Positions 55,829 through 63,900 of a stretch of DNA of 64,000 nucleotides are shown piece after piece. Within the stretch, counting starts at the first letter, position 1, and every line of letters starts with the position of its first letter. Origin of the DNA: UBA4416 sp040387555. Its GTDB lineage: Bacteria; Bacteroidota; Bacteroidia; B-17B0; Aurantibacillaceae. Position numbers and translations under genes: made by a program. The notes beneath the pieces were generated by a model. The model was not told the DNA's origin. It saw nothing but the letters and a program-made list of their open reading frames with translations, and searched no databases. The DNA lies in assembly GCA_040387555.1 (NCBI GenBank), contig JAZKDO010000003.1, positions 372,001-436,000 on the forward strand. Reading direction: 5' to 3'.

Positions 55829-55840
55829 AAACAATTGTTT
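55829..55840. repeat. Perfect 12-base palindrome between divergent units
   Basis: AAACAATTGTTT is a perfect palindrome in the spacer between the small His-tailed protein gene and the rimP promoter. It may be an operator, but AT-rich palindromes of this length can arise by chance. Confidence 0.3.
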
Positions 55841-55896
55841 TCGGGGGTTTCTAATTTCTTAAACGAGAGAAAAACCGTTTAGTTTCACAATTTTTA

Positions 55897-55928
55897 TTTG
55901 GAATATAAAAAAGATAGACGTACATTTG
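55897..55928 (+). promoter_or_regulatory. Promoter of the rimP-nusA-infB operon
   Basis: TTTG (55897-55900), a 20-base spacer and TACATTTG (55921-55928) match the Bacteroidota consensus. The predicted transcript begins near 55934, so the hairpin at 55959-55974 lies in the leader. Confidence 0.75.
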
Positions 55929-55958
55929 TCAACGAAATTAGAAAGATAGAATTGATGA

Positions 55959-55980
55959 GGGACTAATAAGTCCCTTTTTT
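55959..55980 (+). terminator. Terminator-like hairpin in the rimP leader (putative attenuator)
   Basis: GGGACT (55959-55964) and AGTCCC (55969-55974) form a 6-base-pair stem with a 4-base loop, followed by six T. It ends 12 bases before the rimP ATG and about 45 bases after the predicted transcription start, which is the layout of a leader attenuator. Confidence 0.65.
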
Positions 55981-55991
55981 ATTTTGCAAAA

Positions 55992-56456
55992 ATGATAAAG
56001 AAACAAACGATAATTGATTTAGTAGAAGAGCATTTCAAAGACACGGATAAATTCCTTGTGGATGTAAAAGTGCTAACTGGAAATAAAATAGAAGTTTATG
56101 TGGATGCTCCGGAACATATTTTAATTGCTGATTGCGTTGCCTTAAGCAGGCATATTGAAGGAAGTCTTGATAGAGAGAAAGAAGATTTTGAATTACAGGT
56201 TTCATCTCCTGGCGCAACAGAATCTTTTAAAGTATTGGATCAGTATAAAAAATACATTGAATCAAAAGTTAAAGTTGTAACAAAAGAAGGAACAAAGCAC
56301 GAAGGAATATTAAAAAGTGCAAACGAAACCGAATTTGTGATTGAAGAAACACGAAGAGAGAAAAAAACTTTAGGAAAAGGCAATCAGACAGTAATAAAGA
56401 ATATTACATTAACATATAATCAAATCAAAGAAACAAAATCAGTATTACCATTTTAA
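55992..56456 (+). CDS. rimP: Ribosome maturation factor RimP
   Basis: The 154-residue protein is needed for 30S subunit maturation. The RimP pattern is present: the N-terminal alpha/beta domain with DVKVLTGNKIEVYVDAPE, DCVALSRHIEGSLD and LQVSSPGATESF, then a C-terminal Sm-like domain. It precedes nusA by 12 bases, the conserved order in many bacteria. Its leader contains a terminator-like hairpin. Confidence 0.95.
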   Translation: MIKKQTIIDLVEEHFKDTDKFLVDVKVLTGNKIEVYVDAPEHILIADCVALSRHIEGSLDREKEDFELQVSSPGATESFKVLDQYKKYIESKVKVVTKEGTKHEGILKSANETEFVIEETRREKKTLGKGNQTVIKNITLTYNQIKETKSVLPF

Positions 56457-56468
56457 AAAAACAAAACA

Positions 56469-57731
56469 ATGGAAAGTGTAAATTTAATTGAATCATTCTC
56501 AATATTTAAAGACGACAAGAATATTGATCGCGCAACCTTAATGAGCATTATCGAAGATGTGTTCCGTACAATGTTGATCAAAAAATATGGTTCAGATAAA
56601 AATTTTGATATCATTGTAAATCCTGATAAAGGAGATATTGAAATTTATAAAAATAGAACAATTGTGGATGATGAATTTGCAGAAGATTCTTTTGATTACG
56701 ATCCAAATAAACATATCAGTTTAACTGACGCTCATAAGATTGAGCCTGATTTTGAAATTGGTGAAGAAGTAACTGAGTTAGTGAAGTTAGATGAAATAGG
56801 TCGTCGTAATGTATTATCAGTTCGTCAAAATTTAGTTCAAAAAATTCTTGAATTAGAAAAGACAAGTATTTACAATAAGTATAAAGAACGTGTTGGTGAT
56901 ATCATAAACGCTGAAGTTTACCAGGTTTGGAAAAAAGAAATTATGTTGTTGGATGATGAAGGCAATGAATTACTGTTGCCAAAAACGGAACAAATTCCTT
57001 CAGATTTTTTCAAAAAAGGAGATTCTGTTAAAGCAGTGGTTCATAAAGTAGAATTAAAAAACGGAACACCTTCAGTCATTATGTCTCGTACAGCGCCATC
57101 TTTCCTTGAGCGTTTATTTGAAATGGAAGTTCCTGAAGTTTTTGATGGTTTAATCACTATTAAAAAAATCGTTCGTGAACCAGGAGAAAGAGCAAAAGTA
57201 GCTGTTGAATCTTATGATGATCGTATTGATCCGGTAGGTGCTTGTGTAGGTATGAAAGGTTCTCGTATTCATGGTATTGTTCGCGAATTAAAAAATGAAA
57301 ATATTGATGTAATTAATTACACATCAAATGCTTCATTATTAATTCAACGTTCATTAAGCCCTGCAAAAGTTACTTCAGTTAAATTAAATGAAGATACAAA
57401 ACGTGCTGAGGTTTTCTTAAAGCCTGATCAAATTTCTTTAGCAATTGGCAAAGGTGGATTTAATATTAAATTAGCTGGTAAATTAACCGGATATGAAATT
57501 GATGTTTTCCGTGATAACGAAGATACTGCAGTTGATATTGAAGATGTAGATTTAATTGAATTCTCGGATGAAATTGAAGAATCAGTAATTAATGCATTGC
57601 AAGCTATTGGTTGCGATACTGCTAAATCTGTATTGGAATTAGAAGTTGCGGATTTAGTTCGCAGAACTGGTTTAACTGAAGATGTTATTGAAGACGTGAA
57701 ACAGGTGTTACAGTCTGAATTCGAAGATTAA
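56469..57731 (+). CDS. nusA: Transcription termination/antitermination factor NusA
   Basis: The 420-residue protein shows an N-terminal RNA polymerase-binding domain (about 1-130), an S1 domain (about 137-205), KH1/KH2 (about 210-350, including GACVGMKGSRIHG and AIGKGGFNIKLA), and a short C-terminal helix-hairpin-helix segment. It regulates pausing, intrinsic termination and antitermination. It lies between rimP and infB, and the leader hairpin upstream of rimP may make it self-regulating. Confidence 0.95.
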   Translation: MESVNLIESFSIFKDDKNIDRATLMSIIEDVFRTMLIKKYGSDKNFDIIVNPDKGDIEIYKNRTIVDDEFAEDSFDYDPNKHISLTDAHKIEPDFEIGEEVTELVKLDEIGRRNVLSVRQNLVQKILELEKTSIYNKYKERVGDIINAEVYQVWKKEIMLLDDEGNELLLPKTEQIPSDFFKKGDSVKAVVHKVELKNGTPSVIMSRTAPSFLERLFEMEVPEVFDGLITIKKIVREPGERAKVAVESYDDRIDPVGACVGMKGSRIHGIVRELKNENIDVINYTSNASLLIQRSLSPAKVTSVKLNEDTKRAEVFLKPDQISLAIGKGGFNIKLAGKLTGYEIDVFRDNEDTAVDIEDVDLIEFSDEIEESVINALQAIGCDTAKSVLELEVADLVRRTGLTEDVIEDVKQVLQSEFED

Positions 57732-57750
57732 TAAATAAGTTATTTTGAAA

Positions 57751-57796
57751 TGAGTTGTTAGAAAATTGCGATAAAAGCACAATAACTAAAAACTCA
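57751..57796 (+). repeat. AT-rich inverted repeat between nusA and infB
   Basis: TGAGTTGTTAG (57751-57761) and CTAAAAACTCA (57786-57796) pair with one mismatch in the 154-base spacer. It resembles the intra-operon hairpin at 23853-23914. The rest of the spacer holds no gene. Confidence 0.5.
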
Positions 57797-57885
57797 AATC
57801 AAACACATGAATAAAAAGAGTTAGCTTTCTTTTCAAATATAAAAAAGCAAATTTTGATTAAATAAAAAGACAAGGAAATATAAGT

Positions 57886-60756
57886 ATGTCAGACGCAAAA
57901 ACAATGCGATTAAGTAAAGTAGCAAAAGAATTCAATTTATCTTTGGGTAAAATAACCGAATTTTTGGCTGCAAAAGGTCGCCCGGTAGAAAACAATCCTA
58001 ACGCGAAAATCGGTGATGATGAGTATTCTTTATTATCTAAAGAATTTTCGGGGGATAAATCTGCTAAAGAAGAAGCACAACATGTAGGTCAAAACCTTAA
58101 TAAGTTGAAAAGGGAATCCATAGTTGTGGAAGACATCAAAGCCATTAAGGCCAAAGAGCAGGAAGAGCTTCGTGAGAGAGAAATAGCTGCTGCGAAAGTA
58201 GCTGCGGAAAAGAAGAAAGCTGATGATGCACAAGCTTTAATTGAAAAAGAAAAAGAAAAGGAAAAAGCAATCACAGAAACAAAAACAGAAACTCCTGTAG
58301 AGGAAACTGCAGAAACACCTACTATTTTATCCGGACCAAAAGTTTTAGGTAAAGTTGATTTAAGCACATTAAATCAAAAGACTAAGCCTGATAAAAAGAC
58401 TAAAAAAGAGAAGGAAGATGAAAAGGCTGCTGAAGAAAAAGAAGTAAAGGCCAAAGGGAAAAAGAAAAAGGAAGAAAAAGAAGAAGAGGAAGCAGCAAAA
58501 AAGATCGAAACTGTTGCGCCCGTAGCTGAAGTTATTCCTGTAAAACCTGAACCTGAAGAGCAAAAAGAAGTCTTTCATGAAACGGTTTATCAGAAATTAG
58601 ATGGACCTAAAATTATGGGTAAAATCGAATTACCTGTAGCAAAAGAAGTGAAAAAAGCTGTGCCAGGCACAGGACCAGGTTCATTAGCTGATAAGAAAAA
58701 GCGTAAGCGAATTCGAAAAGGAGGAATGAGTCCTGAAGAAATTAAAAAAGTTGGCACTGAACAGGCGCAAATAGCCAGAGATAGAGCCAAAGAAAAATAT
58801 GGTGATCCACGTGCTAAAAAACCTGCTGCACGTGAAGCTCGTCCGGCATTGACCGATGTTGAAATTCAAGCGCAAATTAAAGAAACGTTAGCACGCTTAA
58901 GTAATAAAGGCTCTAAATCAAAAACATCTAAATATCGTCGTGATAAACGTGATGATGTAAGGGATAAAATGGCTGAGCAGCAAGAACAGACTGATTTGGA
59001 GAAAAAAACCTTACAGGTTACCGAATTCGTTTCTGCTAATCAGTTGGCACAGATGATGAATGTTTCTGTAACTCAGATTATTTCAACTTGTATGAGCTTA
59101 GGTTTATTCGTATCGATTAATCAACGTTTAGATGCAGAAACTTTAGCAATAGTTGCCGAAGAGTTTGGTTTTAAAACAGAGTTCGTAAGTGTTGAAGTTC
59201 AGGAAGCTATTGAGGAACAGGAATCAGAAGATCCGGAAGATTTAATAGAACGCCCACCGATTGTAACTATCATGGGTCACGTTGATCATGGTAAAACATC
59301 ATTGTTGGATTATATTCGTAAATCTAACGTTTTAGCTGGTGAGGCCGGAGGAATTACTCAGCATATCGGAAGTTATAACGTTAAAATGGAAAGTGGTAAA
59401 TCTATCACGTTTCTTGATACTCCCGGACATGAGGCCTTTACCGCAATGCGTGCGCGTGGTGCAAAAGTAACAGATGTTGTTATTATTGTTGTGGCTGCTG
59501 ATGATAGCGTCATGCCACAAACAAAAGAAGCAATTAACCATGCACAAGCCGCAGGGTCACCAATGATTATTGCAATTAATAAAATTGATAAGCCTGGCGC
59601 TAATCCGGACAAAATTCGCGAAGCTTTATCAGCTATGAATATTTTAGTAGAAGAATGGGGCGGAAAAGTTCAGTGCCAGGAAATCTCTGCAAAAATGGGT
59701 AAGAACATAGATTTGTTATTAGAGAAAGTAGTTTTGGAAGCAGAGATACTTGAATTAAAAGCAAATCCTAAAGCAAAAGCATCAGGTTCTGTTATTGAAG
59801 CTAAATTAGATAAAGGACGTGGTCACGTAGTAGATATTATTGTTCAAAAAGGAACAATGCGTGTTGGTGATATTGTTGTGGCTGGTTGTTATAGTGGTAG
59901 AGTTAAAGCGATGACTAACGAGCATGGCTTAAATGTTAAAGAAGCCGGACCTTCAATGCCGGTGCAGTTATTGGGATTAAACGGAGCGCCTACTGCAGGT
60001 GATAAATTTAACGTAATGAGCGATGAGCGTGAAGCACGGGAATTGGCAAATAAACGTTTACAGTTGCAGCGTGAGCAGGGTATCCGTACTCAAAAACATA
60101 TTACGTTGGATGAAATTGGTAGACGTTTAGCGATCGGTGATTTCAAAGAATTAAATATTATTGTTAAAGGTGATGTGGATGGTTCAATTGAAGCTTTATC
60201 CGATTCATTATTAAAGTTATCTACAGAAAAAGTTCAGGTAAATATCATTCACAAATCCGTGGGTGCTATCAGTGAAACAGACGTTATGTTGGCAAGCGCC
60301 TCTAACGCTATCATTGTTGGCTTCCAGGTTCGTCCTTCAGTTACAGCACGTAAATTAGCTGAAACAGAAGAAATTGATATCCGTTTATATTCTATTATCT
60401 ACGATGCGATCAATGAAGTGAAAGCTGCGATGGAAGGAATGTTAGCTCCTGAATTTGAAGAGAAAATTGTATGTAACATTGTTGTTCGTGAGGTATTTAA
60501 CATTACAAAAGTTGGTACGATTGCAGGTGCTTATGTATTAGATGGTAAAGTAATGCGTAATACTAAAGTACGTGTAATCCGTGATGGTATTGTTTTATTT
60601 ACTGGCGGGTTAGGTTCTTTAAAACGTTTCAAAGACGATGTTAAGGAAGTTACTGCGAACTATGAATGTGGATTAAACATAGATGGTTTTGATGATATTA
60701 AAATTGATGATATTATTGAAGGATACGATATGGTTGAAATTAAAGCGAAGCTTTAA
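57886..60756 (+). CDS. infB: Translation initiation factor IF-2
   Basis: The 956-residue GTPase delivers initiator tRNA. It has an IF2-N domain (about 1-55), a long Lys/Glu-rich low-complexity linker (about 60-330), a second N-domain (about 375-440), and the GTPase core. The core shows GHVDHGKTS (near 464-472), DTPGHEAF and NKIDKPGAN; C-terminal beta-barrel domains close the protein. The linker is highly charged and is normal for this factor. It is followed by a tRNA-Ala gene. Confidence 0.96.
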   Translation: MSDAKTMRLSKVAKEFNLSLGKITEFLAAKGRPVENNPNAKIGDDEYSLLSKEFSGDKSAKEEAQHVGQNLNKLKRESIVVEDIKAIKAKEQEELREREIAAAKVAAEKKKADDAQALIEKEKEKEKAITETKTETPVEETAETPTILSGPKVLGKVDLSTLNQKTKPDKKTKKEKEDEKAAEEKEVKAKGKKKKEEKEEEEAAKKIETVAPVAEVIPVKPEPEEQKEVFHETVYQKLDGPKIMGKIELPVAKEVKKAVPGTGPGSLADKKKRKRIRKGGMSPEEIKKVGTEQAQIARDRAKEKYGDPRAKKPAAREARPALTDVEIQAQIKETLARLSNKGSKSKTSKYRRDKRDDVRDKMAEQQEQTDLEKKTLQVTEFVSANQLAQMMNVSVTQIISTCMSLGLFVSINQRLDAETLAIVAEEFGFKTEFVSVEVQEAIEEQESEDPEDLIERPPIVTIMGHVDHGKTSLLDYIRKSNVLAGEAGGITQHIGSYNVKMESGKSITFLDTPGHEAFTAMRARGAKVTDVVIIVVAADDSVMPQTKEAINHAQAAGSPMIIAINKIDKPGANPDKIREALSAMNILVEEWGGKVQCQEISAKMGKNIDLLLEKVVLEAEILELKANPKAKASGSVIEAKLDKGRGHVVDIIVQKGTMRVGDIVVAGCYSGRVKAMTNEHGLNVKEAGPSMPVQLLGLNGAPTAGDKFNVMSDEREARELANKRLQLQREQGIRTQKHITLDEIGRRLAIGDFKELNIIVKGDVDGSIEALSDSLLKLSTEKVQVNIIHKSVGAISETDVMLASASNAIIVGFQVRPSVTARKLAETEEIDIRLYSIIYDAINEVKAAMEGMLAPEFEEKIVCNIVVREVFNITKVGTIAGAYVLDGKVMRNTKVRVIRDGIVLFTGGLGSLKRFKDDVKEVTANYECGLNIDGFDDIKIDDIIEGYDMVEIKAKL

Positions 60757-60769
60757 TTAATGCTTAATA

Positions 60770-60818
60770 TTTAGCTGTTAGTTTATAAATTGTTTTAATT
60801 CTTAAACTAACAACTAAA
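60770..60818. repeat. AT-rich inverted repeat between infB and tRNA-Ala
   Basis: TTTAGCTGTTAGTTTA (60770-60785) and TAAACTAACAACTAAA (60803-60818) form a long hairpin with one mismatch and no T-run. It resembles the inverted repeats at 23853-23914 and 57751-57796. Confidence 0.5.
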
Positions 60819-60823
60819 TAATT

Positions 60824-60897
60824 GGGGGATTAGCTCATTTGGCTAGAGCGCTTCGCTGGCAGTGAAGAGGTGACCGGTTCGAATCCGGTATTCTCCA
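60824..60897 (+). tRNA. tRNA-Ala (anticodon GGC)
   Basis: The 74-base cloverleaf has acceptor arm GGGGGAT/ATTCTCC (seven pairs, two of them G-U), D-stem GCTC/GAGC, anticodon loop CTGGCAG with GGC at 60858-60860, T-arm ACCGG-TTCGAAT-CCGGT, and discriminator A. GGC decodes GCC and GCU alanine codons. The 3' CCA is not encoded. It lies 67 bases after infB and is followed by a strong terminator. Confidence 0.96.
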
Positions 60898-60898
60898 C

Positions 60899-60936
60899 AA
60901 ATCCCGTCCTGAAACCTTTCAGGACGGGATTTTTTT
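60899..60936 (+). terminator. Strong intrinsic terminator after tRNA-Ala
   Basis: AAATCCCGTCCTGAAA (60899-60914) and TTTCAGGACGGGATTT (60917-60932) form a 16-base-pair stem, followed by a T-run to 60936. It would end the rimP-nusA-infB-tRNA transcript. Confidence 0.88.
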
Positions 60937-61175
60937 ATTCAATATGTTTTATATTTCTTACTTTATTCTCGATATTAGATAAATAGAATGTTGACAGACG
61001 GAAAATGTTGAGGACACGATGCCTTCGGTGACGCTAGTAATTTTCTTCCCCAGCGATTTTTAATCGCAATTTTTTTCCAACCGGCTTTTAACTTAAATAT
61101 ATTGGAATGTAGTTATAATACAACGCATTTCACTTAAAAGTTATGTATGTTTAGTAGAATTATACTCAATCTAAA
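60937..61175. other. Intergenic region with a second terminator-like hairpin
   Basis: No gene is visible in this 239-base stretch. A small hairpin GCGATT-TTT-AATCGC (61053-61067) followed by a T-run ending at about 61076 resembles a weak terminator. A TATGTTTA box at 61146-61153 could be the -7 element of the downstream gene. Confidence 0.45.
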
Positions 61176-61766
61176 ATGAAGTCTTATATCCATATTTTCA
61201 TATTAATTTTATTACTCATAAGCTGTCGGGCATTAAGTCAAACTAAGACCTATACTTTAAAAACTTTGGGAATGAAAATTGGAAAACTCGAAGCTCACCA
61301 TAGTTCAAAAAACAATTTTGATTCTTATGTAAGTCATAGTACAATCGACTTTATTACAATTAAAGCTGATGTAAAAACAGAGGCGATTTATCAAAACGGG
61401 TTACTCATAAAGTCGGTTGTAACCAGTATTATCAATGGAAAACCTTATTTATCCCAAACAACATGGAAAAAGGACCATTATCAAATTGATTGTCATGCCC
61501 GCGATTATAATTATGTTGATTCTACACTCACCACTCCAATTAAATGGTCTGCCGGAAAATTATACTTTGAGATTCCCACTAAAGGCGCTGCTGTTTATAC
61601 TGAGAGTTATGGCGTTATGGGGATTTTAGAGGAAATAAAAAGAAATACCCTTAAAATGACCACTCCTGAAAGCAAACAAATATATTATTACAATAACGAT
61701 TACTCACAACTTCTTAAAATTGAAGTTATAAATAATATCAAAAATTTTGAAATGATTCCTGATTAA
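61176..61766 (+). CDS. DUF6134-like exported protein
   Basis: The 196-residue protein has a signal peptide (about 1-22) and a beta-rich body: YTLKTLGMKIGKLEAH, YQNGLLIKSVVTSIINGK, KWSAGKLYFEIPT and VYTESYGVMGILE. This looks like the DUF6134 family of Bacteroidota, which has no known role. It ends in a bidirectional terminator shared with the Ala-rich lipoprotein. Confidence 0.65.
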   Translation: MKSYIHIFILILLLISCRALSQTKTYTLKTLGMKIGKLEAHHSSKNNFDSYVSHSTIDFITIKADVKTEAIYQNGLLIKSVVTSIINGKPYLSQTTWKKDHYQIDCHARDYNYVDSTLTTPIKWSAGKLYFEIPTKGAAVYTESYGVMGILEEIKRNTLKMTTPESKQIYYYNNDYSQLLKIEVINNIKNFEMIPD

Positions 61767-61798
61767 AAGATCCGTTAATTGTTGCATTTAAGAATTTG

Positions 61799-61842
61799 AT
61801 AACAAAAAACCCCGAAAACTTGTTTCCGGGGTTTTTTGTTAT
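61799..61842. terminator. Bidirectional terminator between convergent small genes
   Basis: ATAACAAAAAACCCCG and CGGGGTTTTTTGTTAT arms, extended by AAAAC/GTTTC (61799-61819 and 61822-61842), form a long hairpin with A-run and T-run on both sides. It serves the convergent genes on either side. Confidence 0.85.
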
Positions 61843-61858
61843 AAAGTGGGAAAATAAA

Positions 61859-62191
61859 CTATCCTCTTCCTTGTCCAGGTTTAACAACAGGTGCTGTTGT
61901 TGGTGTTGGAGCAGCAGGTTTCGGTTTAGTTGACTTCTTTGGTTCTTCTTTGGCTTTAGGAGCAGTTGCAGCAGCAGCAATAGAATCGGCAGCTTGTTTA
62001 GCTTTTAAAGCTTCAATTTCTGCAGCGGCAGCGGCAGCGGTTGCAGCAGCTTCTGCTTCAGCGGCAGCAGTTGCTGCAGCAATAGAATCAGTAGTGTGTT
62101 TTTGTTTTGCTTCCAATTCAGCAGCACTAGGGCCACAAGATGTAAGTGATAAAATTCCAATTAAGGAAACTAGTGTAAATACTTTTTTCAT
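61859..62191 (-). CDS. Ala-rich low-complexity lipoprotein
   Basis: The 110-residue protein has a lipobox LTSC (Cys19), then an alanine/glutamate-rich stretch with two copies of an AKQ-x3-DSIAAA unit (near 29 and 64), and a Lys/Pro-rich C-terminal tail. No enzyme domain is visible; it is probably an envelope spacer or surface lipoprotein. The Ala-rich codons open other frames on both strands. A TACTTTTG box lies 21 bases upstream. Confidence 0.78.
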   Translation of the reverse strand: MKKVFTLVSLIGILSLTSCGPSAAELEAKQKHTTDSIAAATAAAEAEAAATAAAAAAEIEALKAKQAADSIAAAATAPKAKEEPKKSTKPKPAAPTPTTAPVVKPGQGRG

Positions 62192-62212
62192 TTTAGATTA
62201 TTTTTTTATTTG

Positions 62213-62220
62213 CAAAAGTA
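62213..62220 (-). promoter_or_regulatory. Candidate -7 box for the Ala-rich lipoprotein
   Basis: The minus strand reads TACTTTTG (TAnnTTTG), ending 21 bases before the ATG. No clear -33 element is seen. Confidence 0.4.
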
Positions 62221-62388
62221 ACCAAGATTACCTTTTTTCTCTTATTTTTTTGTTAAATTTTTTATTTTCGTAAAAGGAGGACTTAATTAGGTTATTAAAA
62301 TGTTAAAAAAAGCGATATATGTAAATTTATAAAACTAATATGTCAAATTTTTGAGATACTTTCGTCAAAATTCTAAAAACATACTATT

Positions 62389-63039
62389 ATGAAAAAAAAC
62401 CTATTTACCCTTTCAACCTTAGTTTTATTAGCAGCATCAGTAACGTTTACTAGCTGTAAAAAAGAAGACAATACTCCGCCAGATGTAACCTTAAATGGTA
62501 GCGACGAAACAATTTCTTTGCAGTCAAATTATGTAGATAAAGGAGCTACAGCAAAAGATTCAAAAGATGGAACCATTTCTCCAACTATGTCTGGAAATGT
62601 GGATGTAAATCATACTGGTGTTTACCCAATAGTTTATACAGCTACTGATGCTGCAGGAAATTCATCAACTGCAACAAGAAATGTTACTGTAGTTAATGAT
62701 TTAGATGCTATGACTGGCGTTTATACGTGTGTAATTAATCCAGGAGCATATACATATACTCAAACTATTGCAGCTTCTACTACTGTAAATAGAAGATTAT
62801 CGTTTTCTAAATTCGGTGATTATTCAAACAATACAGCTATTTATGCTGATGTAACTAATACTGGCGCAACAAGCCCTATTAACTTGCCAAGTCAAACTGC
62901 TATTCAAGTTGGGAGCCCAGCTGCTGATAGAACTTTTTCTGGAACTGGTTCAAGAACGACTGGTGGGTTAACTTTAACTTACACAGAAGTGACTACTGGT
63001 GGTGGTGGAACTTATACTGAAGTATTCAGTAAACAATAA
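62389..63039 (+). CDS. Lipoprotein with DUF5011-type immunoglobulin-like domain
   Basis: The 216-residue protein has a lipobox TSC (Cys23) followed by KKEDN, which resembles the acidic surface-export signal of Bacteroidota lipoproteins. A DUF5011/HYR-like Ig domain (about 31-102: PPDVTLNGSDETISLQ, VDKGATAKDSKDGTIS, ATDAAGNSSTATRNVTV) is followed by a Thr/Gly-rich C-terminal beta domain. Such proteins are usually surface-attached; the ligand is unknown. A terminator follows. Confidence 0.8.
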   Translation: MKKNLFTLSTLVLLAASVTFTSCKKEDNTPPDVTLNGSDETISLQSNYVDKGATAKDSKDGTISPTMSGNVDVNHTGVYPIVYTATDAAGNSSTATRNVTVVNDLDAMTGVYTCVINPGAYTYTQTIAASTTVNRRLSFSKFGDYSNNTAIYADVTNTGATSPINLPSQTAIQVGSPAADRTFSGTGSRTTGGLTLTYTEVTTGGGGTYTEVFSKQ

Positions 63040-63068
63040 TTATTATTAAGGTTTGTGTTTCACAAACT

Positions 63069-63105
63069 AAAAGGGCTATCGTTTTTAATAACGATAGCCC
63101 TTTTT
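63069..63105. terminator. Bidirectional terminator
   Basis: AAAAGGGCTATCGTT (63069-63083) and AACGATAGCCCTTTTT (63090-63105) form a 15-base-pair hairpin with a T-run. It lies between the convergent DUF5011-type and DUF4197 genes. Confidence 0.9.
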
Positions 63106-63150
63106 ATTTTTCAAGTACCTAATAGCAGTTCTTATAAAGCTCAATATTAG

Positions 63151-63900
63151 TTATTGCTTCTTCGCACCAAATACTTTCTTTAATATATCAGTTACACGAG
63201 CTGCCGGGTCCTTTCTGATTTTGGTTTCTTCTATTGCTATTAAAGTCATTAATCCTTGAATAGTTTTATCTGTTACATAATCATTTAAGTTTGGATTTAG
63301 CTTAGTGACACCTGGTATTTTATTATAATTAGAAATTAAAGGAGACCAATAAGAAGTAAGTTTTACACTATTTATAGCGTCAGTCACAGTTGGTAAAAAT
63401 CTTTCTTTAAGTGAGACATAAGTTTTTTCTCTTAAAAAATGTGTGGCAGAGGTATCATTCCCATTTAGTATGGCGAAACCATCTGTTATCGACATGTTTG
63501 AAATAGCATTTAAAAAAACAGGTGCTGCGTTTTTAGCTGCTTCTTCAGCAGCTCTGTTTAAATTAGTTTCAAAGGCTGTTATTTGGTTTTGAAATCCAAG
63601 CTGTGAAAGTTTTTCCTTCATAACAATCGCTTCTTTAGGCCATGGAATATAAATTAAGGGATTTTTATTAAATCCATCTAATTTTGAAGATATTGCAACA
63701 GAACTATTGGTTCCAACAGATAAAGCTTCTTTTAAACCTTTAACCACATCGGCATTAGTTAATCCTGTATTTGCTGTGCCACCATTTGTAGCTGTATTTA
63801 AAATATCTGTAGTAGTTTTAATTAAAACTTCCTGAGTTTTAGGGTCACAGCTACTCATAAAAATAGAAATAGAGGCGATTAGAAGGAACTGTTTTTTCAT
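63151..63900 (-). CDS. DUF4197 family lipoprotein
   Basis: The 249-residue protein has a lipobox SSC (Cys18) and the DUF4197 pattern: DVVKGLKEALSVGTNSSV near residue 51, LIYIPWPKEA, a helix-rich middle and a C-terminal MTLIAIEETKIRKDPAARVTDILKKVFG. The family occurs in many Proteobacteria and Bacteroidota and has no demonstrated function. It is preceded by about 100 bases to the window edge in which I see no gene. Confidence 0.82.
   Translation of the reverse strand: MKKQFLLIASISIFMSSCDPKTQEVLIKTTTDILNTATNGGTANTGLTNADVVKGLKEALSVGTNSSVAISSKLDGFNKNPLIYIPWPKEAIVMKEKLSQLGFQNQITAFETNLNRAAEEAAKNAAPVFLNAISNMSITDGFAILNGNDTSATHFLREKTYVSLKERFLPTVTDAINSVKLTSYWSPLISNYNKIPGVTKLNPNLNDYVTDKTIQGLMTLIAIEETKIRKDPAARVTDILKKVFGAKKQ

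Noticed and set aside
58369..58578. A Phe/Leu-rich open frame opposite the infB linker
   Set aside because: It is a shadow of the Lys/Glu-rich linker codons of IF-2; no independent support.
60770..60818. Terminator for infB
   Set aside because: The hairpin has no T-run after either arm; the real terminator is after the tRNA gene at 60899-60936.
61950..62273. An open frame on the opposite strand of the Ala-rich lipoprotein gene
   Set aside because: It is the complement of repeated GCN codons, has a low-complexity Ala/Ser composition, and no promoter or start context of its own.
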